Positions 23,778 to 31,199 of a DNA stretch of 64,000 nucleotides are shown piece after piece; position 1 is the first letter of the stretch, and every line of letters begins with the position of its first letter. Below the pieces are notes generated by a model that searched no databases, was not told the DNA's origin, and was given only the letters and a program-made list of their open reading frames with translations. The position numbers were made by a program, and so were the translations under genes. Origin of the DNA: Burkholderiales bacterium (lineage in GTDB: Bacteria; Pseudomonadota; Gammaproteobacteria; Burkholderiales; Burkholderiaceae_C); NCBI GenBank assembly GCA_028868995.1, contig JAGWTH010000014.1:1-64000 (forward strand). Reading direction: 5' to 3'.

Positions 23778-24953
23778 TCAGCGCAGCGCCGCGCGCACCG
23801 CCTGCTTGAACTCCGGCCAGAACGGCTGGTCCGAGCCCATGTAGCGCTGCGTCATCAGCACCAGCGCCAGGCCCTCGCGCGGCGAGATCGACCACTTGGT
23901 CGCGGCCAGGCCGCCCCATTGCAGCTCGCCTTCGACGCTGGCCGGGTCGGCCGCGCTGGTATGCACCGTCACCGAGCCGGCGAAGCTGTGGCCGCGGCCT
24001 TCCACCCCCGGGATGCCGGCGCAGCCGATCCACAGGCCCTCGGGCAGCTGGTTGTTCCACACCAGCTCCATGGTCCGAGGCTTCAGCAGCGGCGCGCCGC
24101 CGTGCAGCAGCGCGCGCACCAGCGCGAGGTAGTCGTCCAGCGAGGACACCAGGCCGCCGCCGGCGTTCAGGCGCGCCACCGGCCGGCGGTACGCGCCTTC
24201 GAAGGGCAGGTGGTCGGCGCGGCGCAGGCCCGGCGCGGAGGGCTCGCGCAGGTTGCCGATGTACAGCGCCGCGAGGCGGCCCAGCTGGTCCTGCGGCACC
24301 TCGAAGAAGGTGTCGTGCATGCCCAGCGGCTCGAAGATGTGCCGGCGGAAATACGTGTCCAGGCGCTGGCCGCTCACCACCTCCACCAGGCGGCCGACCA
24401 CGTCGGTGGCCACCGAATAGTTCCAGGCGCTGCCCGGCTGGAACAGCAGCGGCAGCCCGCCCAGCGCCTCGACCATCTGCCCCAGGTCGCGCGAGGGATC
24501 GAGGATGCCGGCGGCGGCATGGGCCTTGGCGATCGGCGCGTCCGGCTGCAGGAAGCCGTAGGTGAAGCCCGCGGTGTGCGTCAGCAGGTGGCGGATGCGC
24601 ACCGGCTCGCGTGCCGGCTCCGTGTCGTCCAGGGAGGTCGCGCCCGGGCGCAGCACGCGCAGCTGGCGCAGCGCCGGCAGGTACTCGCCGATCGGGTCGT
24701 CGGCGCCGAAGCGCCCCTGCTCCATGAGCTGCAGCGCGGCGCAACTGGTCACCAGCTTGGTGTTGGAGAAGATGCGGAACAGGTGGTCGTCGCGCATCGG
24801 GACGCCCGCCTCGCGGTCGGCCCAGCCGACGCAGCGGCGGGCCACCACCTCGGTGCCGCGCAGCACCGCATACGAAACACCGGCCAGCCGCTCGCCGTCC
24901 ACCCAGGACTGGAGCGCGGCGTCGACAGCACTGAAATCCATGCTCTCCCCCAT
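23778..24953 (-). CDS. Serine hydrolase of the class C beta-lactamase fold
   Basis: A 391-residue enzyme of the beta-lactamase/EstB/DD-peptidase group. The SXXK motif is SNTK with Ser63 and Lys66. The second motif is Tyr-Ser-Val (WNYSVATD, near 189) where penicillin-binding relatives have YXN. HSFAG near residue 326 probably takes the place of the KTG motif. No signal peptide is visible, so it is probably a cytoplasmic esterase or lipase rather than a true beta-lactamase. Length is normal for EstB-type esterases. Convergent with the LysR gene. Confidence 0.88.
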   Translation of the reverse strand: MGESMDFSAVDAALQSWVDGERLAGVSYAVLRGTEVVARRCVGWADREAGVPMRDDHLFRIFSNTKLVTSCAALQLMEQGRFGADDPIGEYLPALRQLRVLRPGATSLDDTEPAREPVRIRHLLTHTAGFTYGFLQPDAPIAKAHAAAGILDPSRDLGQMVEALGGLPLLFQPGSAWNYSVATDVVGRLVEVVSGQRLDTYFRRHIFEPLGMHDTFFEVPQDQLGRLAALYIGNLREPSAPGLRRADHLPFEGAYRRPVARLNAGGGLVSSLDDYLALVRALLHGGAPLLKPRTMELVWNNQLPEGLWIGCAGIPGVEGRGHSFAGSVTVHTSAADPASVEGELQWGGLAATKWSISPREGLALVLMTQRYMGSDQPFWPEFKQAVRAALR

Positions 24954-25021
24954 CGCGATGTGACGGGCGGATTGTCCGTCACGCCGGGCGGCCGCGCCCC
25001 TGGGCTATCCTTTGGCCCCTC

Positions 25022-25528
25022 ATGCGAATCCCCGGCCTGGCGATCCCCCGAACCGTGCGTGCCGCGCTGCTGTGCGCCGGCCTGCTCCTGCTCGCGCGCG
25101 CCGCCGGCGCGCAGGCGCTGCCGGGCGGGGTGGCGCTGGGCATGTCGCCGCAGGAGCTGCGCCTGGCCCAGCCCGTGCTCGTGCCGGTGCGGCACCCGCC
25201 CCGGCTGGCCGGCGGCCTGGTCGGGAAATGGTCCGGTCCGGCGGTCGATGTCGCGGGCCTCGCGCTGGCGCCGACCTTCTTCTTCGCCGACGATCGGCTG
25301 GAACGCGTGGAATACCTCGCCTCCGCCGACGCGGGCGCGCAGGCCTTCGAAGCGCTGCTCGCCTGGGGCCGCCACGCCTGGGGCCCGGAGCTCGCCTCGC
25401 GCGGGCCCGAGGGCGACTACGCCACCTGGACCAGCGACGCCCTGGACGTGTACCTGCAGCGCACCGCCGCGGGCCAGGTGCGCCTGGTGATCAAGGCGCA
25501 CCTCGAGAAGGACGCGAGCGAGCTGTAG
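25022..25528 (+). CDS. Secreted hypothetical protein
   Basis: A 168-residue protein with an N-terminal signal peptide (VRAALLCAGLLLLARAAGAQA, cleavage near residue 31). The mature part has GMSPQELRLAQP, then FFFADDRLERVEYLAS and GDYATWTSDALDVYLQR, reminiscent of small periplasmic proteins with a BamE/SmpA-like or tubulin-like strand pattern, but no family is assigned. A possible -10 box TATCCT (25006-25011) lies 10 bases before the ATG. Convergent with the methyltransferase gene. Confidence 0.65.
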   Translation: MRIPGLAIPRTVRAALLCAGLLLLARAAGAQALPGGVALGMSPQELRLAQPVLVPVRHPPRLAGGLVGKWSGPAVDVAGLALAPTFFFADDRLERVEYLASADAGAQAFEALLAWGRHAWGPELASRGPEGDYATWTSDALDVYLQRTAAGQVRLVIKAHLEKDASEL

Positions 25529-25556
25529 GCAGCCGGCTGCGGGCCGCTGGCCGGCC

Positions 25557-26288
25557 TCAGCGCGGCGCCAGGCGCAGCAGGCGCACGAGCATCGGCCGGG
25601 TGAAGCGCGCGCCGCCGGGCGCCATGTGGTGCTCGAACAGCGTGCGCACGGCCTCGCGGGTGGCCGCGTCCATGTGGCGCTCCGCGTAGGTGACGTCCAT
25701 CATGCGCCGCTCGAAGTCGGCGTAGTCGGCGAAGCGCACCGGCGTCTCGAAATGCACGACCACGGCCTGCTGCCAGCGGCCGGAGGCGACGGCCGCGTCC
25801 AGCGCCCGCTGGGCCGCGGCGCGCACCACGCCTTCGTCGTTGAACAGGCGCACGATCTCGTTGAGCGGGCCGGCGTAGACCGGCTCCGAGGAATACAGCC
25901 AGCCGCCAGGACGCAGCACCCGCGCGATCTCGCCCAGCGCGTCGGCCATCCGCTCCATCGGCACGTGGTGCAGCGACTTGAGCATGAGCGCGCCGTCGAA
26001 GCTGGCGTCCGGGAAGGGGATGGACTCGGCGCCCGCCTCGACGAACTGCAGGCCGGGCTGCGGCGCCGCGAGGTTCTTCGCATGCTGGCGCTGGTCGACC
26101 TCCATGCCGACCACGCTGGCGTCGGGGAAGCGCGCCAGCAGGTCGCGCGCCAGCCGCGCGTTGCCGCAGCCGGCCTCGACCAGCCGCGCACCGGCCAGGG
26201 GCACCAGGCCCGCGAGCAGGTCCAGTTCGTTGTCGATCGGCAGGGGCTTGTCGGGGCGGGTGGCCGGCGCGGCCTGGGCGATGTCCAT
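25557..26288 (-). CDS. Class I SAM-dependent methyltransferase
   Basis: A 243-residue cytoplasmic methyltransferase of the UbiE/Methyltransf_11 type. Motif I is LVEAGCGNARLARDLL (about residues 36-51). The acidic end of strand 2 is VVGMEVD (near 65), motif post-II is SIPFPDASFDGALM (near 90), and VLRPGGWLYSSEP (near 128) is motif III. Substrate unknown. The gene ends 28 bases from the convergent secreted protein gene and has no clear operon partner. Confidence 0.85.
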   Translation of the reverse strand: MDIAQAAPATRPDKPLPIDNELDLLAGLVPLAGARLVEAGCGNARLARDLLARFPDASVVGMEVDQRQHAKNLAAPQPGLQFVEAGAESIPFPDASFDGALMLKSLHHVPMERMADALGEIARVLRPGGWLYSSEPVYAGPLNEIVRLFNDEGVVRAAAQRALDAAVASGRWQQAVVVHFETPVRFADYADFERRMMDVTYAERHMDAATREAVRTLFEHHMAPGGARFTRPMLVRLLRLAPR

Positions 26289-26452
26289 GGGGCGGGTCCT
26301 TCGATATCAGCGCAGGATGATATTTCAGGCTCCGCCGCCACGCGGGCCGCATGGGATAGGATGGGATCACAGACGCGCCCAACCGGGCCCTGCCGCAGGC
26401 AGCGGCCCCGAGCAACCACAGGCCTTGCGCCCCTGTCCGACCGGAGACCCCG

Positions 26453-26611
26453 ATGGCCAAGCCCAACTACGCATTCGAGAAACGGCAGCGCGAGCTCGAG
26501 AAGAAGCGGAAGAAGGAGGAGAAGGCGAACCGCCGGAACGCACCACCGCCGCCTCCGGCCACCAACGCTCCCCCGGAGTCCGGGACGGCGGAGCCCCCCC
26601 ATGAAGGATGA
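26453..26611 (+). CDS. Small Lys/Glu-rich protein
   Basis: A 52-residue open frame beginning MAKPNYAFEKRQRELEKKRKKEEK (two parts), strongly charged and helical, then a Pro/Ala-rich tail. Codon use is as expected for a coding frame in this genome. Short proteins with this MAKPNYxFEKRQRE start are common in proteobacteria; their role is unknown. Its last 11 bases overlap the next small gene, which suggests translational coupling. Confidence 0.7.
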   Translation: MAKPNYAFEKRQRELEKKRKKEEKANRRNAPPPPPATNAPPESGTAEPPHEG

Positions 26612-26795
26612 GGTCAAGACCAAGGTGCGCGACGGCGGGCTGCGTTACGAGTCGAAGTCGACCGGCACCGCGTTCCCCGGACCGTACGGCGGGACGATGA
26701 GCTGTTTCCTGTGCGGCCGGCACATGCCGCGCTCGCGGCTGGCGGCCTTCAAGGTGGCCGGCGCGCAGCAGTTCCGCTGCCGCGACGGCTGCTGA
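26601..26795 (+). CDS. Small protein with four-cysteine zinc-ribbon-like pattern
   Basis: A 64-residue protein starting at ATG 26601 inside the previous small gene. Cysteines are arranged as C-F-L-C near residue 35 (TMSCFLCGRHMPRS) and CRDGC at the very end, a pattern that could hold zinc. The overlap with the upstream frame and the good codon use support a real gene. Function unknown. Upstream reading in the same frame runs through the antisense of the methyltransferase and is not credible. Confidence 0.65.
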   Translation: MKDEVKTKVRDGGLRYESKSTGTAFPGPYGGTMSCFLCGRHMPRSRLAAFKVAGAQQFRCRDGC

Positions 26796-26816
26796 CGCAA
26801 GCCGCGGGCGCGGCGC

Positions 26817-27059
26817 TCAGGCCAGGGCGGGGGCGCCGGTGGCGCCCACCCACTGCAGGCCCTCGGAGCGCGCATAGTGCGCGGCGGCGCCGGGATCGCG
26901 GAACAGGCGCGTGAGGCGTAGCACGCGGTCGGTCATGCCGCGGCCGGAGCCCGAGCGGATCGACACGGAGCAGCCGAACCAACCGTCCTCCAGTGTCTTG
27001 ACCAGCGGCGAGATGCGGTACTTGCCCTCGTGGAGCGGGTGGTCGAATTCTTGTTGCAT
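26817..27059 (-). CDS. Small conserved-looking hypothetical protein
   Basis: An 80-residue protein (MQQEFDHPLHEGKYRISPLV..., then DGWFGCSVSIRSGSGRGMTDRV, FRDPGAAAHYARSEGLQWV). The closing pattern of a residue run AxxYAxxxGxxWV is typical of short proteins that accompany cold-shock genes in Burkholderiales. It lies downstream of the cspA-like gene on the same strand, 277 bases away, with a hairpin between them. The start is an ATG at 27059. Function unknown. Confidence 0.65.
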   Translation of the reverse strand: MQQEFDHPLHEGKYRISPLVKTLEDGWFGCSVSIRSGSGRGMTDRVLRLTRLFRDPGAAAHYARSEGLQWVGATGAPALA

Positions 27060-27258
27060 GGTGATGTCTTGTTGTGAACTGCATGCCGGACCGGGCGGCC
27101 GATGGGCCGCCGGGCAGGCGCTCCAGCGCCATGGGTCCTCCGCGCCGCGCTGCGAGGCGGCGAACGGGAGGGCTGGAGAAGGGGTGTCGCAGGGCGATGG
27201 CGACGAAGGGCCGCGGAGCCAGTCCGCGGCGATAGAGAGCGCCCGATGAGGGGCGCGA

Positions 27259-27282
27259 GGAGGGTGTCGCTCTACACCCTCC
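27259..27282 (-). terminator. Hairpin downstream of the cold-shock gene
   Basis: GGAGGGTGT (27259-27267) pairs perfectly with ACACCCTCC (27274-27282) around a six-base loop, about 55 bases past the csp stop. No U-run follows on the minus strand, so it may be a transcript-stabilising or Rho-assisted end. Confidence 0.35.
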
Positions 27283-27336
27283 CGGGAAGCCGGCCCCCGC
27301 GCGGCGCGTGACGCCGGCAGCGGCCCGGGGGCGGGA

Positions 27337-27558
27337 TCAGCCCAGCGTGACGATGCCGGAGGCCTGCGGGCCCTTGGGGCCCTGCGTCACGGTGAACTGG
27401 ACGCGCGCGTTCTCGGCGAGGGTCTTGAAGCCGGTGCCGCCCTGGATCTCACGGAAGTGGGCGAACAGGTCCTTGCCGCCGTCGTCCGGCGTGATGAATC
27501 CGTAGCCCTTGCTCTCGTTGAACCATTTGACGGTTCCGGTCTGGGTGGTAGCGCTCAT
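27337..27558 (-). CDS. Cold-shock protein, CspA family
   Basis: A 73-residue single cold-shock domain. RNA-binding motif RNP1 is KGYGFI (residues 17-22) and RNP2 is LFAHF (31-35, where E. coli has VFVHF). The family opening [15 protein letters not shown] is intact. It binds single-stranded RNA and DNA as a chaperone. ATG 27558 is chosen because the domain begins directly and AGGAAT lies upstream; the frame is open to 27657 without family similarity. A leader of up to about 150 bases upstream may be untranslated, as in other csp genes. Confidence 0.95.
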   Translation of the reverse strand: MSATTQTGTVKWFNESKGYGFITPDDGGKDLFAHFREIQGGTGFKTLAENARVQFTVTQGPKGPQASGIVTLG

Positions 27559-27755
27559 TTCGATATTCCTATGGGAAAAGTTACCGCACGGCAGAAAGAG
27601 CCGGCGGTGCAGAACGCCAAGAGGAGCATCGGGGATTCGACTGCGGCTGGCCGGCACGAGGGCGGCAGCGGGAAGAAGAGAGACCTGGGATGAACGGTCT
27701 TTTGAACGTCTAGCGCAAGCATCTTAACCGGTTTGCGATCCGCGCGCTGGCGGCG

Positions 27756-27995
27756 TCAGGAAGCCGGCCTGGCGTCCATGGCCATCGCCCAGGCGCCCCA
27801 GGCCTCGTCGGAGGCGTGTCGCGCTGCCATCCACTCGCGGAATTCGGGCGTGTCGGTCACCTGTTCGCCGCGGCCGGCGGCCTCGATCTCGGCGCGCAGC
27901 GCGGCGAAGCGCTCGTGCGCGGCTTCCTCGGCGGTCTGTCTCTGCTGTGCCGCCGCCTCGGCTGCGGCCACGGCGGCGTTCCATTCTTTGCTCAT
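27756..27995 (-). CDS. Small Ala/Glu-rich helical protein
   Basis: A 79-residue protein (MSKEWNAAVAAAEAAAQQRQ...), predicted to be helical or coiled coil, with Glu/Gln/Ala repeats up to about residue 40 and an FREWMAARHASDEAWGAWAMA ending in two helices. The start at 27995 has GGGGGT just upstream; a longer in-frame reading from 28094 is Pro/His-rich and unlikely. Function unknown. Confidence 0.6.
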   Translation of the reverse strand: MSKEWNAAVAAAEAAAQQRQTAEEAAHERFAALRAEIEAAGRGEQVTDTPEFREWMAARHASDEAWGAWAMAMDARPAS

Positions 27996-28166
27996 AGGAC
28001 CCCCGGATAAAGCCCGAGTATGAGGCACGTGGCGAGGCGCCGCCGGCGAAGGGTCTTGGCGGGCATGGCGCGGACCTGGTGCATGTCGCGTCAACTGTTA
28101 CATTCGTACCAACCTATAGCGCCCCGCGGCTTCATAGGATGTTGCGTCGTTCTGGAGGATGCAACC

Positions 28167-28529
28167 ATGAAAGCAAGAGGTCTTCTTCGCTCCCGGGGCA
28201 TCGCGGCCGCGCTGGCCCTGGCGCTCGCCGGGCAGGTGCCGTTCGCGCGGGCGGCGATCGTCGACACCGATGCCCTGGGCAGCCAGAGCCAGGTCGATCA
28301 GGACCGGGCGAAGGTGCAGTCCTTCCTCGATCGCGCCGACGTCAAGGAACGGATCCAGGCCATGGGCGTGAGCGGGCTGGTCGCCGGCGGCCGCGTCGCG
28401 TCGCTCAGCGATTCCGAAGTCCATGCGCTGGCGCAGCGCATCGACGCCCTGCCGGCCGGGGGCAACCTCAGCGACCAGGACATCATCATCATCCTGCTGG
28501 TGGCCATCCTCGTCGCCGTCGTGGTGTGA
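28167..28529 (+). CDS. PA2779 family small membrane/secreted protein
   Basis: A 120-residue protein with a signal peptide (IAAALALALAGQVPFARA, about residues 12-29). The mature part has the family pattern SQVDQDRAKVQSFLDRADV, MGVSGLVAGGRVASLSDSEV and AGGNLSDQDIIIILLV, ending in a hydrophobic C-terminal helix. It is the first gene of a pair whose second gene starts inside its stop codon (GTGA). GGAGGATG precedes the ATG. The pair is typical of Pseudomonas and Burkholderiales; its function is not established. Confidence 0.85.
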   Translation: MKARGLLRSRGIAAALALALAGQVPFARAAIVDTDALGSQSQVDQDRAKVQSFLDRADVKERIQAMGVSGLVAGGRVASLSDSEVHALAQRIDALPAGGNLSDQDIIIILLVAILVAVVV

Positions 28530-29485
28530 GGTCTTCGGCGGCGGCGAAGCCGGCGCGCTGGCGCGCGGGCCTGCTGGCGGTCGTGCTGGCGGCGCTGGCG
28601 GGATGCGCCTCGGTGCCCGGGCCCGAGTACGGCCGTGGAGTCGCGCCCGCGCGGGCGGAACTGACGGCCGTGCCCTTCCTCCCGCAGGAGGACCACCAGT
28701 GCGGCCCCGCCGCCCTCGCCACCGCCTTGCAGGCCGTGGGGCTGGAGCGCACGCCGGCGCAGCTGGTGGACCAGGTCTACCTGCCCCAGCGCCAGGGCAG
28801 CCTGCAGGTCGAGCTGCTCGGGGCGTCGCGGCGCGCGGGCGCCGTGCCCTACGTGCTGCGCAACGATCCCGACGACCTGCTGCGCGAGGTGGCCGCGGGC
28901 CATCCGGTGGTGGTGCTGCAGGACGTGGGCCTGCCGCTGCTGCCGCAGTGGCACTACGCGGTGGTCGTGGGCTACGACCTCGCGGAGCGCACGCTCGTGC
29001 TGCGCTCCGGCACCGTGCGCCGGCTGGTGATGCCGCTGGCCGCCTTCGACCGCAGCTGGGCACGGTCGGGGCGCTGGGCCTTCGTGGCGCTGCCGCCCGA
29101 CCGCCTGCCCGCCACGGCGCGCGAAGCCGATTACGTCGCCGCTGCCGCGGCCTTCGAGCGCGTGCAGCCCGCGCTGGCGCCGCGCGCCTACGAGACGGCG
29201 CTGCGCGCCTGGCCCGACAGCCTGTTCGCGCGGCTCGCGCTGGGCAACGCCGCCTACCGCCGGCACGACCTCGCCACCGCCCGCACGCACTACGAGCAGG
29301 CCACGCGCGAGCATCCGGAGTCCGGCGACGCCTGGAACAACCTCGCCCAGGTGCTGGCCGACCTGGGCCGCCGGCACGAGGCGCTGCGGGCCGCGCAGCG
29401 CGCGGTGGCGATCGGCGGGCCGCACGCTGCGACCTATGCGGACACCCTGCGCGGCGTCGAGCCCGCGGGCGCGCAGGCGAACTAG
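28526..29485 (+). CDS. PA2778 family C39-like cysteine peptidase lipoprotein with TPR repeats
   Basis: A 319-residue protein starting with GTG 28526, overlapping the previous stop by four bases. A lipobox LAGC ends the signal peptide (Cys27). The peptidase domain has catalytic Cys59 (DHQCGPAALATAL) and His143 (QWHYAVVVGYD). Residues about 200-310 contain tetratricopeptide repeats (LARLALGNAAYRRHD, AWNNLAQVLADLGRRHEALR). C39-like peptidases often cut Gly-Gly leader peptides or act as inactive substrate binders; the role here is unknown. The partner's signal-less maturation could be its job, which is inference. Confidence 0.87.
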   Translation: MRSSAAAKPARWRAGLLAVVLAALAGCASVPGPEYGRGVAPARAELTAVPFLPQEDHQCGPAALATALQAVGLERTPAQLVDQVYLPQRQGSLQVELLGASRRAGAVPYVLRNDPDDLLREVAAGHPVVVLQDVGLPLLPQWHYAVVVGYDLAERTLVLRSGTVRRLVMPLAAFDRSWARSGRWAFVALPPDRLPATAREADYVAAAAAFERVQPALAPRAYETALRAWPDSLFARLALGNAAYRRHDLATARTHYEQATREHPESGDAWNNLAQVLADLGRRHEALRAAQRAVAIGGPHAATYADTLRGVEPAGAQAN

Positions 29486-29512
29486 GGAATCACTGGGCGC
29501 CGCGCGCGCCGG

Positions 29513-30433
29513 TCACTTGCCCGGCGGCAGCGTGATGCCGGGGAAGATCTTGATCACCGCCGCGTCGTCCTCGCGGCCGTGGCCGGCGCTGGAGGCCTGC
29601 ATGAACATCTGGTGCGCCGTGGCCGACAGGGGCAGGGGGAATTTCGTGGCGCGCGCGGTGTCGAGCACCAGCCCCAGGTCCTTGACGAAGATGTCGACGG
29701 CCGACAGCGGCGTGTAGTCGCCGGCCAGCACGTGCGCCATGCGGTTCTCGAACATCCAGCTGTTGCCCGCGCTGTTCGTGATCACCTCGTACAGCGCCGC
29801 GGCGTCCACGCCCTCGCGCAGGCCCAGCGCCATCGCCTCGGCGGCGGCCGCGATGTGCACGCCGGCGAGCAGCTGGTTGATGATCTTCACCTTGCTGCCG
29901 TTGCCCGCGCGATCGCCGAGCCGGTACACCTTGGCGGCCATCGCGGCCAGCGCGCCGCCGGCCTTGGCGTAGGCCTCGGGGCGGCCCGCGGTCATCATGG
30001 TCATCTGGCCCGAGGCCGCCTTGGCGGCGCCGCCGGAGATGGGCGCGTCGAGGTACAGCAGGCCGCGCTCGGCCATCCGGCCTTCCAGCGCCGCCGACCA
30101 GTTGGGATCGACCGTCGAACACATGACGAACAGGCTGCCCGGGCGCATGGCGGCGGCCGCGCCGCCGGCGCCGAACAGCACGTCCTCGGTCTGCGCGGCG
30201 TTCACCACCACGCTCACCACCACCTCGCAGCGCCGCGCCAGGTCGGCCGGGCCGTCGCAGGCCACGCCGCCCTCCGCGACGAAGGACTGCACCGCCTCGG
30301 GCCGCACGTCGGCCACGTGGACCGGGTAGCCGGCCCGGCGCAGCGAGGCGGCCATGCCGCGGCCCATGGCGCCGAGGCCGATCACGCCAACGGGCGGCAA
30401 GGGGGACGGGGCGGCGGTCGAGCCTGCGGACAT
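29513..30433 (-). CDS. ltnD: NAD-dependent 3-hydroxyisobutyrate dehydrogenase-like enzyme, probably L-threonate dehydrogenase
   Basis: A 306-residue beta-hydroxyacid dehydrogenase. The NAD motif is GVIGLGAMGRGMAASL (about residues 16-31). The substrate-binding motif is DAPISGGAAKAASG (near 129), and the catalytic Lys lies in GNGSKVKIINQLL (near 178). The late SSAGHGREDDAAVIKIF segment is typical of LtnD, which oxidises L-threonate at C2. It is the last gene of operon A, 40 bases after the ModA-like gene. The exact acid sugar oxidised is inferred from family resemblance only. Confidence 0.82.
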   Translation of the reverse strand: MSAGSTAAPSPLPPVGVIGLGAMGRGMAASLRRAGYPVHVADVRPEAVQSFVAEGGVACDGPADLARRCEVVVSVVVNAAQTEDVLFGAGGAAAAMRPGSLFVMCSTVDPNWSAALEGRMAERGLLYLDAPISGGAAKAASGQMTMMTAGRPEAYAKAGGALAAMAAKVYRLGDRAGNGSKVKIINQLLAGVHIAAAAEAMALGLREGVDAAALYEVITNSAGNSWMFENRMAHVLAGDYTPLSAVDIFVKDLGLVLDTARATKFPLPLSATAHQMFMQASSAGHGREDDAAVIKIFPGITLPPGK

Positions 30434-30473
30434 GGTGCTTCTCCTTCTTTGGCGCCCGATTGTGCGCCGGGAC

Positions 30474-31172
30474 CTAGAAGGCGAAGCCGCCCTGGCGCCG
30501 GATCGCCTCGGACGCGGGGCCGGCCACCAGTTCGGCCAGCTTGCGCGCGAGTGGCGGGTCGCCCGCCGCCGTGCACACGCCCAGCGTGTAGTCGGTGGCC
30601 AGCTCGAACTCCTGGGGCAGCGAGCCGACCAGCTCCACGCCCGCCGTGTAGTTGATCTCGGTCTCCTGGGTGCAACCGATCGCGGCGGGCTCGGTGGACT
30701 TCGCCATCTGCGCCATCGCGGTGGCGCCGTTGGGGAAGGGCCGCAGCGCGGGGGCCAGCTCCTGGTCCAGGCCCAGCGCCTTCAGCACGTTCATGAAGTG
30801 GATGCCGGCGGTGGCCTTCTGCGGGTCGGGGTAGTAGATCTCGCGCGCGGCCCGGAAGGCGGCGGCCAGCTGCGCGCGGTCGCCGATCGCCGGATGCGGC
30901 GAGCCCGCGCGCACCGCCACGCCGGTGCGCACCAGGCCCAGCGAGCGCTCGCTGCCCGGCACCACGTGGCCGGAGGCCACCAGCTGCGCGATCAGCGGCT
31001 TCGTCAGGATCACCACGTCGCAGGGGCTGCCGGCCAGCAGGCGGTCGCGCATCTCGCCCACCGCGCTGAAGGTCCCCTGGAGGGTGGCGCCGGTCTCGCG
31101 CTCGAACTGCGCCTGCACGCCCCGCACCACCGCCGCGGCGGCGCCGCCGCTCAACACGTTCACTACGGTCAC
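30474..31172 (-). CDS. ModA-like substrate-binding domain protein without signal peptide
   Basis: A 232-residue type II periplasmic-binding fold. It begins MTVVNVLSGGAAAAVVRGV directly at the first strand, with no signal peptide, and continues with the ModA-like patterns FSAVGEMRDRLLAGSPCDVVILT and IYYPDPQKATAGIHF. The start is GTG 31172. It is encoded between a molybdenum hydroxylase and LtnD, 27 bases after the hydroxylase. It may therefore act in the cytoplasm, for example in molybdenum or substrate handling; that is inference. A mis-set start is possible but upstream sequence shows no hydrophobic stretch. Confidence 0.7.
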   Translation of the reverse strand: MTVVNVLSGGAAAAVVRGVQAQFERETGATLQGTFSAVGEMRDRLLAGSPCDVVILTKPLIAQLVASGHVVPGSERSLGLVRTGVAVRAGSPHPAIGDRAQLAAAFRAAREIYYPDPQKATAGIHFMNVLKALGLDQELAPALRPFPNGATAMAQMAKSTEPAAIGCTQETEINYTAGVELVGSLPQEFELATDYTLGVCTAAGDPPLARKLAELVAGPASEAIRRQGGFAF

Positions 31173-31199
31173 TTGTCGTTCTCTTTCCGTCGTTCGAAA

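Noticed and set aside
23778-24953. True class C beta-lactamase (antibiotic resistance)
   Set aside because: No signal peptide, Tyr-Ser-Val in place of Tyr-x-Asn and no KTG motif; an esterase is more likely.
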